Positions 7,262-15,426 are shown, counted from the stretch's first letter. The stretch is 25,908 bases of DNA from JAVBKE01 sp031554215 (GCA_031554215.1 JAVBKF010000086.1:1-25908); one strand, 5' to 3'. Program-made: numbers and translations. The notes: generated by a model not told the origin, from the letters alone.

Positions 7262-8131
7262 CTATTCTTTTGGTTCTTCTTTCTTGTCAGACTGATTTTT
7301 TACTGGTGTTTTTTCTGTACCATTCGTTGCTGTCTCACTGACAACTTTCTGGTTGTCCTGAGCATTTTCCGCTGCGCTCATAATCGTACCATCACTTTGC
7401 AACACATATCTTTCAGGGTTCTTCTTCTTACGATAGTAGTGAACCATGAAAGTCACTGCAAATGTACCAACAATTAGTGCAAAAAACATTGCTTGTGGGA
7501 TATGATGTCCATAAGCACCGGCAATCATTTTCACACCGATAATTGAAATCAGCGCAAATGCTGCTGCTTCTAGCTCTGGAACCTTCTCAATGAATCGTAA
7601 GAATATCGTAGCAACGCCACGCATCATCAGAATCCCAAGCATACCACCAATCAGTAGAATCCACATATTCTGTGAAATACCAAAGGCAGCAATGATACTG
7701 TCGATACTAAAAGCGATATCCATCAATTGAAGCGAGATAACCGTAGCCCAGAAACTTTTGGGCGGCTTGGCAACAACTGATTCGTCGATACCCCGATAAC
7801 TTTTATAGAAATGGGATACCGCAAGGTAAATGAGGTATAGGCCGCCGAGCACCTGAACCCAGCGCAATTCAACAAGAAATACGCCAATCCCTATCGCGAT
7901 AAACCGGAAAATATAAGCACCGACAAGTCCATACATTAACGCACGCCGTCTTTCGGCTGGTGGTAAATGTTTAACCATAACAGCTAAAACAATGGCATTA
8001 TCTGCAGATAAAAGTCCTTCTAGAATAATTAATGTAAAAATAACTCCAGCACTTTCTGGGCTAAACACAGCCTCTTTGAAGGCATCCCAGGTGAAAATTT
8101 CGGCATAACTATTGATTAAAGTTTCAAACAT
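7262..8131 (-). CDS. TerC-family integral membrane protein
   Basis: This polytopic protein of about 289 residues belongs to the TerC family; the closest B. subtilis relatives are YceF/YkoY-type proteins, described as manganese exporters that help metalate secreted enzymes. The two family signatures are present: EGLLSADNA in the first core helix and DIAFSIDSI in the later one, whose acidic residues are thought to bind the metal ion. Seven or so hydrophobic segments are followed by a cytoplasmic tail that is charged and rich in K, E and Q (about the last 55 residues). I chose ATG 8131 because AAAGG at 8141-8145 is nine bases upstream; ATG 8140 would touch it. No yybP-ykoY manganese riboswitch motif is visible upstream. 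Metal specificity is inferred from the family. Confidence 0.85.
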   Translation of the reverse strand: MFETLINSYAEIFTWDAFKEAVFSPESAGVIFTLIILEGLLSADNAIVLAVMVKHLPPAERRRALMYGLVGAYIFRFIAIGIGVFLVELRWVQVLGGLYLIYLAVSHFYKSYRGIDESVVAKPPKSFWATVISLQLMDIAFSIDSIIAAFGISQNMWILLIGGMLGILMMRGVATIFLRFIEKVPELEAAAFALISIIGVKMIAGAYGHHIPQAMFFALIVGTFAVTFMVHYYRKKKNPERYVLQSDGTIMSAAENAQDNQKVVSETATNGTEKTPVKNQSDKKEEPKE

Positions 8132-8339
8132 CCACAACATCCTTTATCGAGTACTCTTTTGACCTTAACCAGTGTACCAGACTTTATACAGACTTGTGAA
8201 GTCAGATAAATAAAATAAAGGAGACAATTTCCGCACTTTCTTTTCTCTGATAGTTGAAGCATTGCGCAAGGTCTAGGAAGTGAAATTATTTTGGGTAACA
8301 TCTGCTGCAAACGCACAGAGGTATGTCTACCCTTCATGG

Positions 8340-8778
8340 ATCCCTGTGTAAGCGCATCTGGCACACCATTAGCAAGTGCTTTCAAACACGCTGGTAAAAC
8401 ACGCAACTGTTCCAATTCGGAAAACTCGAACTTCAGGCAACAATATTGATCATCTTTAGGGACAAAGATTTGATTGTCTGTAGAGGATAACCCATTATTT
8501 GTCTCATTTAAAGGTAAACAAATAAGGTTTCGCGAAAACGCTTTTCTTCAAATTTTATAACAATTTTCGGTAATCCAAAGCTTACGTTCGGTTTCTGCGG
8601 TGAGTTCCAGTACTTCTTGGAACTCTCTCTTAACTCTACATCTGTGATCTCCGTCCCCTTAATTCTATCACCAACGGGTATCCAAAATGAATTCGTTTTC
8701 CTTTTGTGAGGTAACACCTGATTATCCCTTATTAGCAGTCCTACCACTGGGTATGACAACTGCCTCTTCTAAACATCA
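8340..8778 (-). pseudogene. Nudix hydrolase pseudogene with several frameshifts
   Basis: Three minus-strand frames, read in order, rebuild one Nudix protein. The first (to about 8641) gives VVGLLIRDNQVL, then FWIPVGDRIKGTE. The second (8640 to about 8552) gives KREFQEVLEL and LWITENCYKI. The first frame resumes with FEEKRFRETLFVY, and after about 8508 a third phase gives LNETNNG, then FSELEQLRVLPACLKAL and VPDAL. With a one-base correction near 8641 the Nudix spacing E-x7-RE is exact. The Nudix box is also damaged: G to D at its first glycine, and the second Glu of REUxEE is Val. A single missing T near 8510 explains the last shift. There is probably another disruption near the start (ATG 8778, which lies just after the pdaA stop). 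The gene is very likely inactive. Confidence 0.75.
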
Positions 8779-8789
8779 TTGTTTATTTT

Positions 8790-9551
8790 CTAGCGAAATT
8801 TATTCAGGCTTTGAAATTGATATCCCTGCTTTTTCAAATCTGTGATGACATCACTAAGTGCTTCCGCATTGTCAGACGAGACAGAATGAAGCAAAATAAT
8901 CGCGCCAGGATGAATTTGCTTCATTATATTGTCATAGGCATACTGCTTGCCGTGTTGGTTATTGGTCTCCCAATCAACATAGGCCACGGACCAAAAGACA
9001 TTTCTATAGCCAAGCTCTTTTGTATACGCCAAGCTATGCTCACTGAAGGTCCCCCTAGGTGTACGGAGGTATTTCATCTCTTTTTGCCCAGTCAGCTCAA
9101 ATGTCTGCTGTTTGATTCGGTCAAGCTCCTCTTTCATTTTTTCATCAGAAATGCTTGAAAAATCGGGATGGCTCCATGAGTGATTCCCGATAATATGACC
9201 CTCTTTTACCATTCGTTTTGCTAAATCTGGTGCACTTTCTAAATAGTGACCCGTGACAAAGAAAGTTGCAGGTACATGCTTTGCTTTCAGCACATCTAAT
9301 ACATGCGCCGTATAGCCGTTTTCATAGCCATTATCAAAGGTTAAATAAAGCGTCTTCTCAGACGCATTCCCGCGGTATATACCGCCATGTTTTTCAAGCA
9401 TCTGACCAAGCGCGGTACCCGCTTCAGCCTGCACACCATCATGTCCTCTTTTAAAGCCCCATGCCAATTGATCTGTGGATGTTTCTGCCTGTGCAACACC
9501 TGCCCCTGATAGTAAGAACAGAAACATCAATATCAATGAAATTCGTTTCAT
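8790..9551 (-). CDS. pdaA: PdaA-like polysaccharide deacetylase
   Basis: The protein closely resembles B. subtilis PdaA, which removes the acetyl group from N-acetylmuramic acid as a step towards muramic delta-lactam in spore cortex. The 253-residue protein has a signal peptide with likely cleavage after AQA (residue 22), then a NodB domain. Catalytic Asp73 lies in TFDNGYENG, with Asn in the second position as in PdaA. The metal ligands His124 and His128 are in HSWSHPD. RTPRG (163-167) carries Thr where RPPRG is usual, and His212 is in HPGAIILLHS. I chose ATG 9551 (GAGG about ten bases upstream) over the longer frame from 9593, because it starts directly at the signal peptide. The gene is the best hint that the organism forms spores. 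Confidence 0.9.
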   Translation of the reverse strand: MKRISLILMFLFLLSGAGVAQAETSTDQLAWGFKRGHDGVQAEAGTALGQMLEKHGGIYRGNASEKTLYLTFDNGYENGYTAHVLDVLKAKHVPATFFVTGHYLESAPDLAKRMVKEGHIIGNHSWSHPDFSSISDEKMKEELDRIKQQTFELTGQKEMKYLRTPRGTFSEHSLAYTKELGYRNVFWSVAYVDWETNNQHGKQYAYDNIMKQIHPGAIILLHSVSSDNAEALSDVITDLKKQGYQFQSLNKFR

Positions 9552-9789
9552 TTTTTTGCATCCTCTACGTTGTGACTTGTTCCAATAAAACAACTATTTT
9601 CCTGTAGCTAGTCTCTGCAAATTCATCTAAACTAATCTGATAAAAATTTGGAAACGCGATTTATTGACTACTGAAATCTACATTTACTGGGCAAAGTAAC
9701 GATGAATAGTTGATAAAACCACCTAGTAACTATGACGACTAGCAAATAAACATGTTGTATTTGTTTAATTTTTTTACAAGTGGATTTCT

Positions 9790-9817
9790 TTGCAATAGAA
9801 ACTAATCCGGGTATATT
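9790..9817 (+). promoter_or_regulatory. Promoter of the MFS exporter gene
   Basis: TTGCAA (9790-9795) and TATATT (9812-9817) are separated by 16 bases, about 40 bases ahead of the TTG start. A perfect palindrome directly follows the -10. Confidence 0.6.
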
Positions 9818-9819
9818 AT

Positions 9820-9832
9820 TTAACTTAGTTAA
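9820..9832. promoter_or_regulatory. Palindrome over the likely transcription start, candidate operator
   Basis: TTAACTTAGTTAA is a perfect inverted repeat of six-base arms around one T. It lies three bases after the -10, where a repressor would block transcription. Many DHA2-type exporters are controlled by MarR or TetR repressors, but no such gene is adjacent here. Confidence 0.5.
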
Positions 9833-9854
9833 TGAATTAACAGGGGGAGATTGT

Positions 9855-11483
9855 TTGGAAACTGCACAACCAAATCAACATAAGAAATTACTTCTAACCG
9901 GGCTAATCATCGCCCTATTCTTTGCAGCACTCGATGGTACCATCGTTGCAACCGCCCTACCGAAAATAGTCGCCGATTTAAATGGCTTCGATAAAATGGT
10001 GTGGCTAACAACTGCTTACCTACTCACATCCACCGCTGTCGTACCCATTGCAGGAAAATTATCAGATATATTCGGCAGACGTTTGATTTATATTATTGGA
10101 CTTTCTACCTTCATCATTGGTTCAGCACTTTGTGGGCAAGCCGAAACAATGAATGAACTAATTATTTTCCGTGCCATTCAGGGTCTTGGCGGCGGAATCA
10201 TGATGCCACTAGCAATGATAGTTGTTGGTGATATCTTCGTTGGCCGGGAGCGCGCCAAGTTCCAAGGCGCTTTTGGCGCTGTTTATGCGTTGGCATCTGT
10301 GATTGGCCCTTGGGTCGGTGGCGTGATTGTTGATAATGTTAGCTGGAGATGGGTGTTCTACATAAACTTACCTGTAGGACTTCTGGCAATCACCCTTATC
10401 TCACTAGGACTTCGAGGCAAACACGTCAGAAAAGTAGTATCGATTGATTACCTAGGAATGACAACGATGCTGATTGGTGTTGTCAGTGCACTCCTTGCAC
10501 TATCACTTGGTGGTAACAGCTATGACTGGGGTTCATGGCAAATCATCGGATTGATTGCTCTTGCCGTTATCGGAATTGGTTCGTTCATTTTTGTTGAAAG
10601 AAAAGCAAAAGAACCGATTCTACCGATCCACTTCTTCAAACAGCGTACGTTTGTTACAGTCAACTTTATCGGATTTTTCATGATGATTGGTATGATTGGC
10701 ACAACAACTTTCATTCCATTCTTCATGCAAGGCATTATCGGCATGAGTGCATCTGACTCCGGTACGATGATGGCACCAATGATGCTTGGAATGGTTCTAT
10801 CGTCATTTATCGGCGGAAGAATTGTCTACAAAGTTGGGTTCAAGCGTTTATTCCTGACAGGGATGACAATTTCAGCAACAGGTATTTTCTTGCTGACAAC
10901 TTTAACAGAATCAACGACGAGGCACGTCGCATTCTCTTTCATGGCTATTATCGGATTTGGTATGGGTTTTGTCATGCCAACGCTGACATTGACATTACAG
11001 GAGACATTCCCAAGAAAAGACCTTGGTGTCGTCACATCGTCAACTATGTTCTTCCGATCAATTGGCGCTACTTTTGGTGTTACGCTGCTTGGCGTGTTAA
11101 TGAACTGGAAATCAGAGAAATTATTGAATGACAATCTAGTACCTGTCTTGGACAAAATCCCGGCAAATCAATTGTCTTCTGGGGGGCAGCAAATGCTTGC
11201 TTCAGTGTATCAATTAATTGATACAGATCCCCAAAATATTTTCAGGGTACTACTGAGTCCGGATACTTTGAAACAAATTCCAGAGAAAATTCAGCAAACG
11301 GTTGTGCCAATCGTGCAATCAGCTATGCTCGATTCTCTGACCTTTGTGTTTACTATCTCATTCAGCTTTGCGGTACTCGGAATTGTATCAGCGATTCTGT
11401 TACCGAAAATTAACCTAAATCCAAAAGAGGAAACGAGTTCATCGGATAATAAAGCACGGGCACCGGGTGCTGGACTGGAATAA
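9855..11483 (+). CDS. MFS multidrug exporter, DHA2 (EmrB/QacA) family
   Basis: This 542-residue proton-driven exporter is expected to have 14 membrane helices. It carries motif A (GKLSDIFGRR) in the first cytoplasmic loop, the DGTIVATALP segment of helix 1 typical of DHA2 pumps, and a motif C-like segment (GPWVGGVIVDN) in helix 5. A long extracytoplasmic stretch lies between helices 13 and 14 (around KIPANQLSSGGQ), as in EmrB relatives. I chose TTG 9855 with GGGGGAG five bases upstream; the frame upstream of it overlaps the promoter and operator. Drug or small-molecule export is inferred from the family; substrates cannot be read from the sequence. It is a single-gene unit ended by a terminator at 11505-11548, with no EmrA partner. 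Confidence 0.88.
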   Translation: METAQPNQHKKLLLTGLIIALFFAALDGTIVATALPKIVADLNGFDKMVWLTTAYLLTSTAVVPIAGKLSDIFGRRLIYIIGLSTFIIGSALCGQAETMNELIIFRAIQGLGGGIMMPLAMIVVGDIFVGRERAKFQGAFGAVYALASVIGPWVGGVIVDNVSWRWVFYINLPVGLLAITLISLGLRGKHVRKVVSIDYLGMTTMLIGVVSALLALSLGGNSYDWGSWQIIGLIALAVIGIGSFIFVERKAKEPILPIHFFKQRTFVTVNFIGFFMMIGMIGTTTFIPFFMQGIIGMSASDSGTMMAPMMLGMVLSSFIGGRIVYKVGFKRLFLTGMTISATGIFLLTTLTESTTRHVAFSFMAIIGFGMGFVMPTLTLTLQETFPRKDLGVVTSSTMFFRSIGATFGVTLLGVLMNWKSEKLLNDNLVPVLDKIPANQLSSGGQQMLASVYQLIDTDPQNIFRVLLSPDTLKQIPEKIQQTVVPIVQSAMLDSLTFVFTISFSFAVLGIVSAILLPKINLNPKEETSSSDNKARAPGAGLE

Positions 11484-11504
11484 TAGGATAATCGTCATAC
11501 CAAA

Positions 11505-11548
11505 AAAGCAGGGCGCATCACTGTGATGTTCATCCCTGCTTTCTTTTG
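11505..11548 (+). terminator. Intrinsic terminator of the MFS gene
   Basis: AAAGCAGGG (11505-11513) pairs with CCCTGCTTT (11534-11542), with an inner CATCAC/GTGATG stem and a CTTTT tail. Confidence 0.85.
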
Positions 11549-11690
11549 CGTACACCATCCATTTAAAAAGTGAAAAATAAGGCTACTGTCTCACCAAATA
11601 GTCAATTCTTTGCGCTTGCCCACACAATACTCACTTACCAAGTAAAAATAAATTGAATCGCTTTGTACTTGAAAAACCACAATAAACGAA

Positions 11691-11814
11691 GCTGAGACAA
11701 AACAACTTTTGAGCTATGAAAGTTCAAAATATTCACCATGAAATATGCAGAAAATCGCACTGTAATATGATGTTTTTATGAATTTCTATTTAGTAAAAAC
11801 AGTTTTGTCCCAGC
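11691..11814. mobile_element. MITE-like 124-bp inverted-repeat element
   Basis: GCTGAGACAAAAC (11691-11703) faces GTTTTGTCCCAGC (11802-11814), matching in 12 of 13 positions. With gaps the similarity extends inwards into a T-run on each side. The inside is AT-rich and has no open frame. Ends of the GCTGGGACAAAA kind are, as I recall, common in small dispersed repeats of Firmicutes. There is no clear target-site duplication and no second copy in the window, so an RNA hairpin role cannot be excluded. Confidence 0.5.
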
Positions 11815-11911
11815 CTACGCTCATAGCGCTATTTCAACCAAACTGCTGCCAGTGATTAATATCGCCTGATAAAACCGCAGCATTGCATTCTCCATCTACT
11901 TCTCATAACAT

Positions 11912-12556
11912 TTAAGCCGGTTCCTCTATCCTGCTAAACAATCGCTTCTGCAACCTTCCTACTGGTTTTAAGAAGTATTGAATACAGGGGCCGACTGTTA
12001 CAGTGATGACAATGGTACCAAACCAGATTGGACCACCGACCAGTAGCGCGAGCAGCAAGGCTGATATTTCCACAATCGTTTTCGCAAAACCAAAGGAGCG
12101 ATTAATTTTCGTTCCTAGTGCTATTGTAAAGAGATCAAGCGGTGTTGCCACAAGATTCGGCGTTAAATACACTGCTGCCCCTAGTGCAATCACCAGCGTT
12201 CCTGCTAAGAGAAAAAGGATCTCAATTAACAGCGTTGCTGGTTCAAATGGTGTGAACAATGTAATCCACATATCAACCGCCTGACCTAGGATGAAGACTG
12301 GAATTGCTGCTTGAAACTTTGGTAATTTCAGCTCAAGAAGTGCCGTGGACATCACCAAAACAACCCCGACAACAAATACCCAAAATCCAACCGAACGACC
12401 AAACTTCTCGCTTAACCCATACTGAAGGGCATCAATGGCACTAGTTCCTAAATCCTTCGCTTCAAGCGTCAGCGCAATACCGAGCCCAAGAATCAATAAC
12501 CCCACGATTAAAAAAACGAAACGAACAAACCCTTTTTTATAATTCATTTTCAACAA
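11912..12556 (-). CDS. YczE/YyaS/YitT-like membrane protein
   Basis: This protein of about 214 residues has five to six hydrophobic segments and a short basic C-terminal tail. The segment following helix 1 (LGTSAIDALQYGLSEKFG) and the later ATPLDLFTIALG are typical of the YczE-like family, whose function is unclear; B. subtilis YczE affects secondary metabolite production. I chose the TTG at 12556 because GGGGAAA lies about seven bases upstream; an ATG nine bases downstream (12547) is also possible but sits too far from that site. A minus-strand terminator hairpin ends only two bases before the ribosome binding site, leaving no room for a promoter in between, so transcription must cross it. 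The gene may therefore be regulated by attenuation or be fed by readthrough from the antiporter gene. Confidence 0.75.
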   Translation of the reverse strand: MLKMNYKKGFVRFVFLIVGLLILGLGIALTLEAKDLGTSAIDALQYGLSEKFGRSVGFWVFVVGVVLVMSTALLELKLPKFQAAIPVFILGQAVDMWITLFTPFEPATLLIEILFLLAGTLVIALGAAVYLTPNLVATPLDLFTIALGTKINRSFGFAKTIVEISALLLALLVGGPIWFGTIVITVTVGPCIQYFLKPVGRLQKRLFSRIEEPA

Positions 12557-12569
12557 CTAATTTCCCCAT

Positions 12570-12593
12570 AAAAAACTGAAGGTTTTTTCAGTT
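12570..12593 (-). terminator. Terminator hairpin directly before the yczE-like ribosome binding site
   Basis: On the minus strand AACTGAA (complement of 12587-12593) pairs with TTCAGTT (complement of 12574-12580) around a six-base loop, followed by a T-run (12570-12575). The GGGG of the next ribosome binding site begins at 12567. It either ends the antiporter transcript or acts as an attenuator of the yczE-like gene. Confidence 0.7.
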
Positions 12594-12614
12594 CTCTTGC
12601 TTTCATTTTATTAG

Positions 12615-12661
12615 GTACCAGAGAGCGCAGGGCTAAAGCTGTCAGCTAGTTCTCTCTGTAC
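12615..12661 (-). other. Structured stem upstream of the terminator in the yczE-like leader
   Basis: GTAC plus AGAGAG (12615-12625, one bulged C) pairs with CTCTCT plus GTAC (12652-12661), enclosing a small AGCT/AGCT hairpin. Together with the terminator at 12570-12593 it makes a roughly 100-base structured leader between the antiporter stop and the yczE-like start. It does not match a riboswitch class I can recognise. Confidence 0.45.
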
Positions 12662-12736
12662 ATTTGATCCTTTGCATAACCGCCGTTTGTACCTGAAACG
12701 ATGGTGCGGTTTACTTCTAGCGTTTGAAACGACTCA

Positions 12737-13792
12737 CTAGAGTAAGAAAAATCCGATCGCCATAATTGCATAGGCGCCGAGCAACGATATCCCTTCAAAC
12801 CAGGTCGTCTCCCCATCATTGCAGATGGCATCAATTAAGAGAACAGAGACGGCCATTGAAACCAGCTCTGGGAGCGTAAACACGAGCGGCATCTGTGTTT
12901 CAAACATCAGAGAAACAATGACTAGCAGTGGTGCAACAAACATCGCAATTTGAAGCGTTGAACCAACTGCGATCTCAACAGCAATATCCATCTGGTTCTT
13001 CATAGCGAACATAATGGCAGATGCATGCTCTGCTGCATTCCCAACAATTGCAACGATAATAATACCAATAAATAGTTCTGTCCAGCCGAAACGCTCTCCA
13101 ACCGCTTCAAATGTATGTACAAGGTTCTCAGATACGTACGCTACTGCAACGGTTGAAACACCAAGAACTGCCATCGCTTTACCCTTTGTCCATTCTGGCG
13201 TTTCATCATGATGCACTGCCGCGCTTTCTGATTTGTAAACACCACGATGGGTGACAAGCTTAAAGAACAGGGCAAGTAAATAAAGCGCAATTAATATCAC
13301 TGAAACCCCGACACTGAGTGCCATTTGATCATGCGAATTCATATCCTGCGTAAATACTTCTGGAATAACAAACGCAATGAATATCGCAAAGATTAACAGG
13401 ACCGAATTGTGTCTTGCATCATGAATATTAAATTTCTGGCGCTTATGTTTAACCCCACCAAGGAAGAAAGAGAGTCCTGCGACAAGTAGTAGGTTCCCAA
13501 TAACAGAACCCGTAAGTGACGCTAACACTACCCCAACTAAACCCGCTTTAAGAGAGAAAATCGAAATAATTAATTCAACTGCATTACCAAAAGTGGCATT
13601 CAATAACCCACCAATTCGTGGACCTGAGACAATCGCTAAACTCTCAGTTGCTCGTCCCATAAAACTGGCTAATGCAACAATTGTTAGGCAGTATATAGCA
13701 AACATGACCACTTCTGACCAATGCATCATCGAACCGATAATTGACAACGGCATCCCTACCGCCAACATCCCCATAAAAATTTTATTCAGCAT
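12737..13792 (-). CDS. Ca2+/H+ (cation/proton) antiporter, CaCA/Cax family (YfkE-like)
   Basis: This 351-residue membrane protein exchanges Ca2+ for protons across the membrane and closely resembles B. subtilis YfkE. The two inverted alpha repeats carry the ion-binding signatures: GNAVELI (residues 69-75) and GNAAEHASA (241-249), with Glu73 and Glu245 as ligands. About 11 hydrophobic segments flank an acidic and His-containing central loop (around residues 175-192). I chose ATG 13792 with AAAGG 11 bases upstream; the longer frame from 13885 would run through the promoter at 13830-13857. In B. subtilis yfkE and yfkH are close neighbours, and the YfkH homologue lies just upstream here as well. 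Confidence 0.9.
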   Translation of the reverse strand: MLNKIFMGMLAVGMPLSIIGSMMHWSEVVMFAIYCLTIVALASFMGRATESLAIVSGPRIGGLLNATFGNAVELIISIFSLKAGLVGVVLASLTGSVIGNLLLVAGLSFFLGGVKHKRQKFNIHDARHNSVLLIFAIFIAFVIPEVFTQDMNSHDQMALSVGVSVILIALYLLALFFKLVTHRGVYKSESAAVHHDETPEWTKGKAMAVLGVSTVAVAYVSENLVHTFEAVGERFGWTELFIGIIIVAIVGNAAEHASAIMFAMKNQMDIAVEIAVGSTLQIAMFVAPLLVIVSLMFETQMPLVFTLPELVSMAVSVLLIDAICNDGETTWFEGISLLGAYAIMAIGFFLL

Positions 13793-13829
13793 TCTATACA
13801 ATTCCTTTCTAAAAAAATAACCTCTTTGT

Positions 13830-13857
13830 ATTTTACCACTACTTCTCTGTTTATCAA
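13830..13857 (-). promoter_or_regulatory. Promoter of the antiporter gene
   Basis: On the minus strand TTGATA (13852-13857) and TAAAAT (13830-13835) are 16 bases apart, with a TGG just before the -10. It lies about 38 bases before the ATG at 13792 and supports that start. Confidence 0.65.
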
Positions 13858-13964
13858 CCTTAGGTCCAGAGATGAAATCACTCATTTGGACAAAGCCTAC
13901 TGCCGATTGTTTAGTCTAAAAAACGGTCTCTATAAGGCTTTTTTTGTCTAGTAACAGGGAATGA

Positions 13965-13992
13965 GCGGGTCACCTTACAGTTTGGTGCCCGC
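13965..13992. terminator. Hairpin between the YfkH-like and antiporter genes
   Basis: GCGGG-T-CACC (13965-13974) pairs with GGTG-CCCGC (13984-13992), leaving one bulged T. No strong T-run follows on the minus strand, where a terminator for the upstream gene is expected, and only CCTCTTATT follows on the plus strand. The call as a terminator is weak. Confidence 0.35.
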
Positions 13993-14045
13993 CCTCTTAT
14001 TGTATCCTAAATAGATCAAACCTATCGGTTGATGGATGCACTAAA

Positions 14046-14894
14046 TCAGTATTGCTTTTCTAACCGATTTTCTTCTCGCGCTATTCGTTCCTCAACTAGG
14101 AAGGCATTGAGCTCTCCGCCAATGATGATAAATATACCGGTTATATAGAACCAGAGGATGAGAATAATGATCCCCCCAATACTACCATAAGCCGCGGAAT
14201 AGTTGCCGAAGTTATCGACATAAAATGCGAAAATAAATGAACTCAATATCCAGCCAACGCTTGTGAAAATCGCACCTGGGATAGCATCTCTAATTCGGAT
14301 ATGTAAATTCGGACCGAACCAAAACAGTACGATGAAAACAAGAACGAGTACAAATAAGCTGATTGCCCACCGAAGAACTTTCCATACAAACGGGAAATCG
14401 CCTTCATAGCCTAATAAGTGAAAAAGCCACTGCCCAAGTTGATTCCCGAATACAGGCAGAACAAGCGTCAACACTAATGCGAGTAGTAACCCAATTGTTA
14501 AACCCATTGAATAGAGGCGTTGCACGATATAAAATCGCTTTTTCTCAACATGGTAGGCACTATTTAGCGCCACAATAATCGAATTCACACCGCTAGATGC
14601 AGACCAGAGTGCGGCTACGATACCAAATGATAGTAACCCAATGCTCGGGCGAGTGACAACTTCAGAAACAATACTCTGAATCATTGTGACTGCATCCGCC
14701 GGTGCAATGCTTTCAATTAAATTCATAAATTGTGTTTCTTCAATCGGTAAGAAGGGGATTAATGTCACAAAAAAGATAATCATCGGGAATAATGCAAGTA
14801 AAAAATAGTAGGCAATTTGTGCCCCGAGCCCAAAAATATCATCCTTCAATACCTTGTTGACAAAACGCCATAGAAAGAAAAAAATGTTTTTCAT
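14046..14894 (-). CDS. YihY/UPF0761 family membrane protein (YfkH-like)
   Basis: This 282-residue polytopic protein belongs to the YihY family, once annotated as ribonuclease BN by mistake. It has six hydrophobic segments. Family features are visible: AYYFLLALFPMI in the first helix, LLSFGIVAALWSASSGVNSI in the middle, and YGSIGGIIILILWFYITG with GGELNA near the end. The tail is charged. The function of the family is not established; transport or permeability roles have been suggested. AAAGG lies about nine bases before the ATG. It is the YfkH counterpart next to the YfkE-like antiporter, a conserved pairing with B. subtilis, which suggests an ancient chromosomal block rather than acquired DNA. 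Confidence 0.87.
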   Translation of the reverse strand: MKNIFFFLWRFVNKVLKDDIFGLGAQIAYYFLLALFPMIIFFVTLIPFLPIEETQFMNLIESIAPADAVTMIQSIVSEVVTRPSIGLLSFGIVAALWSASSGVNSIIVALNSAYHVEKKRFYIVQRLYSMGLTIGLLLALVLTLVLPVFGNQLGQWLFHLLGYEGDFPFVWKVLRWAISLFVLVLVFIVLFWFGPNLHIRIRDAIPGAIFTSVGWILSSFIFAFYVDNFGNYSAAYGSIGGIIILILWFYITGIFIIIGGELNAFLVEERIAREENRLEKQY

Positions 14895-15085
14895 AAGAAC
14901 AGCCTTTCAAATTTTGTTTTTCGCTCATTACAGTGTGTGGTTTGATTTATACTTCTTTGCCCCTATTGCTAACCCTTGGTTTTGTAGATGAGCGGGGTCT
15001 AAAGCCAACAAATGTTATTCTACCATAACCAGGTCGTTCTATAACATGCTTTGGCAAACAATTTCAGTTTATGAACCAGAGGTTG

Positions 15086-15328
15086 TTATTTGATTGGTCT
15101 CAGTAATGCAAACAAATCTTCTTCAAGCCTAGCATGAGCATTCGCTTCGTGGCCCATTGCTTGCCGAACACCTTCATTAAAATAATGCGGTGCCGCCTGT
15201 TCATCAATAAATTCTAACACAGTAGCGGCTGCAATCTCTCCAAGCACCTCATCAAATTCCTCCAAAAAGAAGCGTTGTATCGAAGTTACAAGTAGGCGTT
15301 TATCTTCTGGTTTCCATTGTATAATCAT
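15086..15328 (-). CDS. DUF2164 family small protein
   Basis: This 80-residue soluble protein matches the DUF2164 pattern: an acidic first half (FFLEEFDEVLGEIAAA), then FIDEQAAPHYFNEGVRQA, which corresponds to the conserved PHYYNQGVRDA-type core, and a final helix. No function is known for the family. I chose ATG 15328 with GGAGG about seven bases upstream; the seven extra residues of the longer frame would include the ribosome binding site. The gene is divergent from menC, sharing a roughly 100-base control region. Confidence 0.8.
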   Translation of the reverse strand: MIIQWKPEDKRLLVTSIQRFFLEEFDEVLGEIAAATVLEFIDEQAAPHYFNEGVRQAMGHEANAHARLEEDLFALLRPIK

Positions 15329-15426
15329 TTCAGATCCTCCAACTTTCAATTTTTGATTGTGATGAAAAATGAGTTATGTTACCGTTAATGTTGACAATTA
15401 ATTTCTAGATATAGAGGGTGCACAAT

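Larger units (their letters stand above)
11484..11911. other. Gap holding a terminator and an inverted-repeat element
   Basis: Between the convergent MFS and YczE-like genes lie the MFS terminator (11505-11548), an AT-rich stretch without features, and a 124-bp element with inverted ends (11691-11814). No gene is supported. Confidence 0.6.

Noticed and set aside
8132..8340. Possible yybP-ykoY manganese riboswitch ahead of the TerC gene
   Set aside because: Some TerC genes have one, but the conserved loop sequences are not present here.
8116..8415. 99-codon minus-strand frame ahead of the TerC gene
   Set aside because: It begins at a TTG inside the Nudix remnant and overlaps the TerC start; its first part is the C-terminal piece of the pseudogene and the rest is run-on.
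12646..12834. 62-codon minus-strand frame overlapping the end of the antiporter gene
   Set aside because: Its first half is antiporter coding sequence read in another frame, and its second half has no start codon or ribosome binding site. The last part (TNGGYAKDQMYREN) reads like a protein, but nothing supports its translation.
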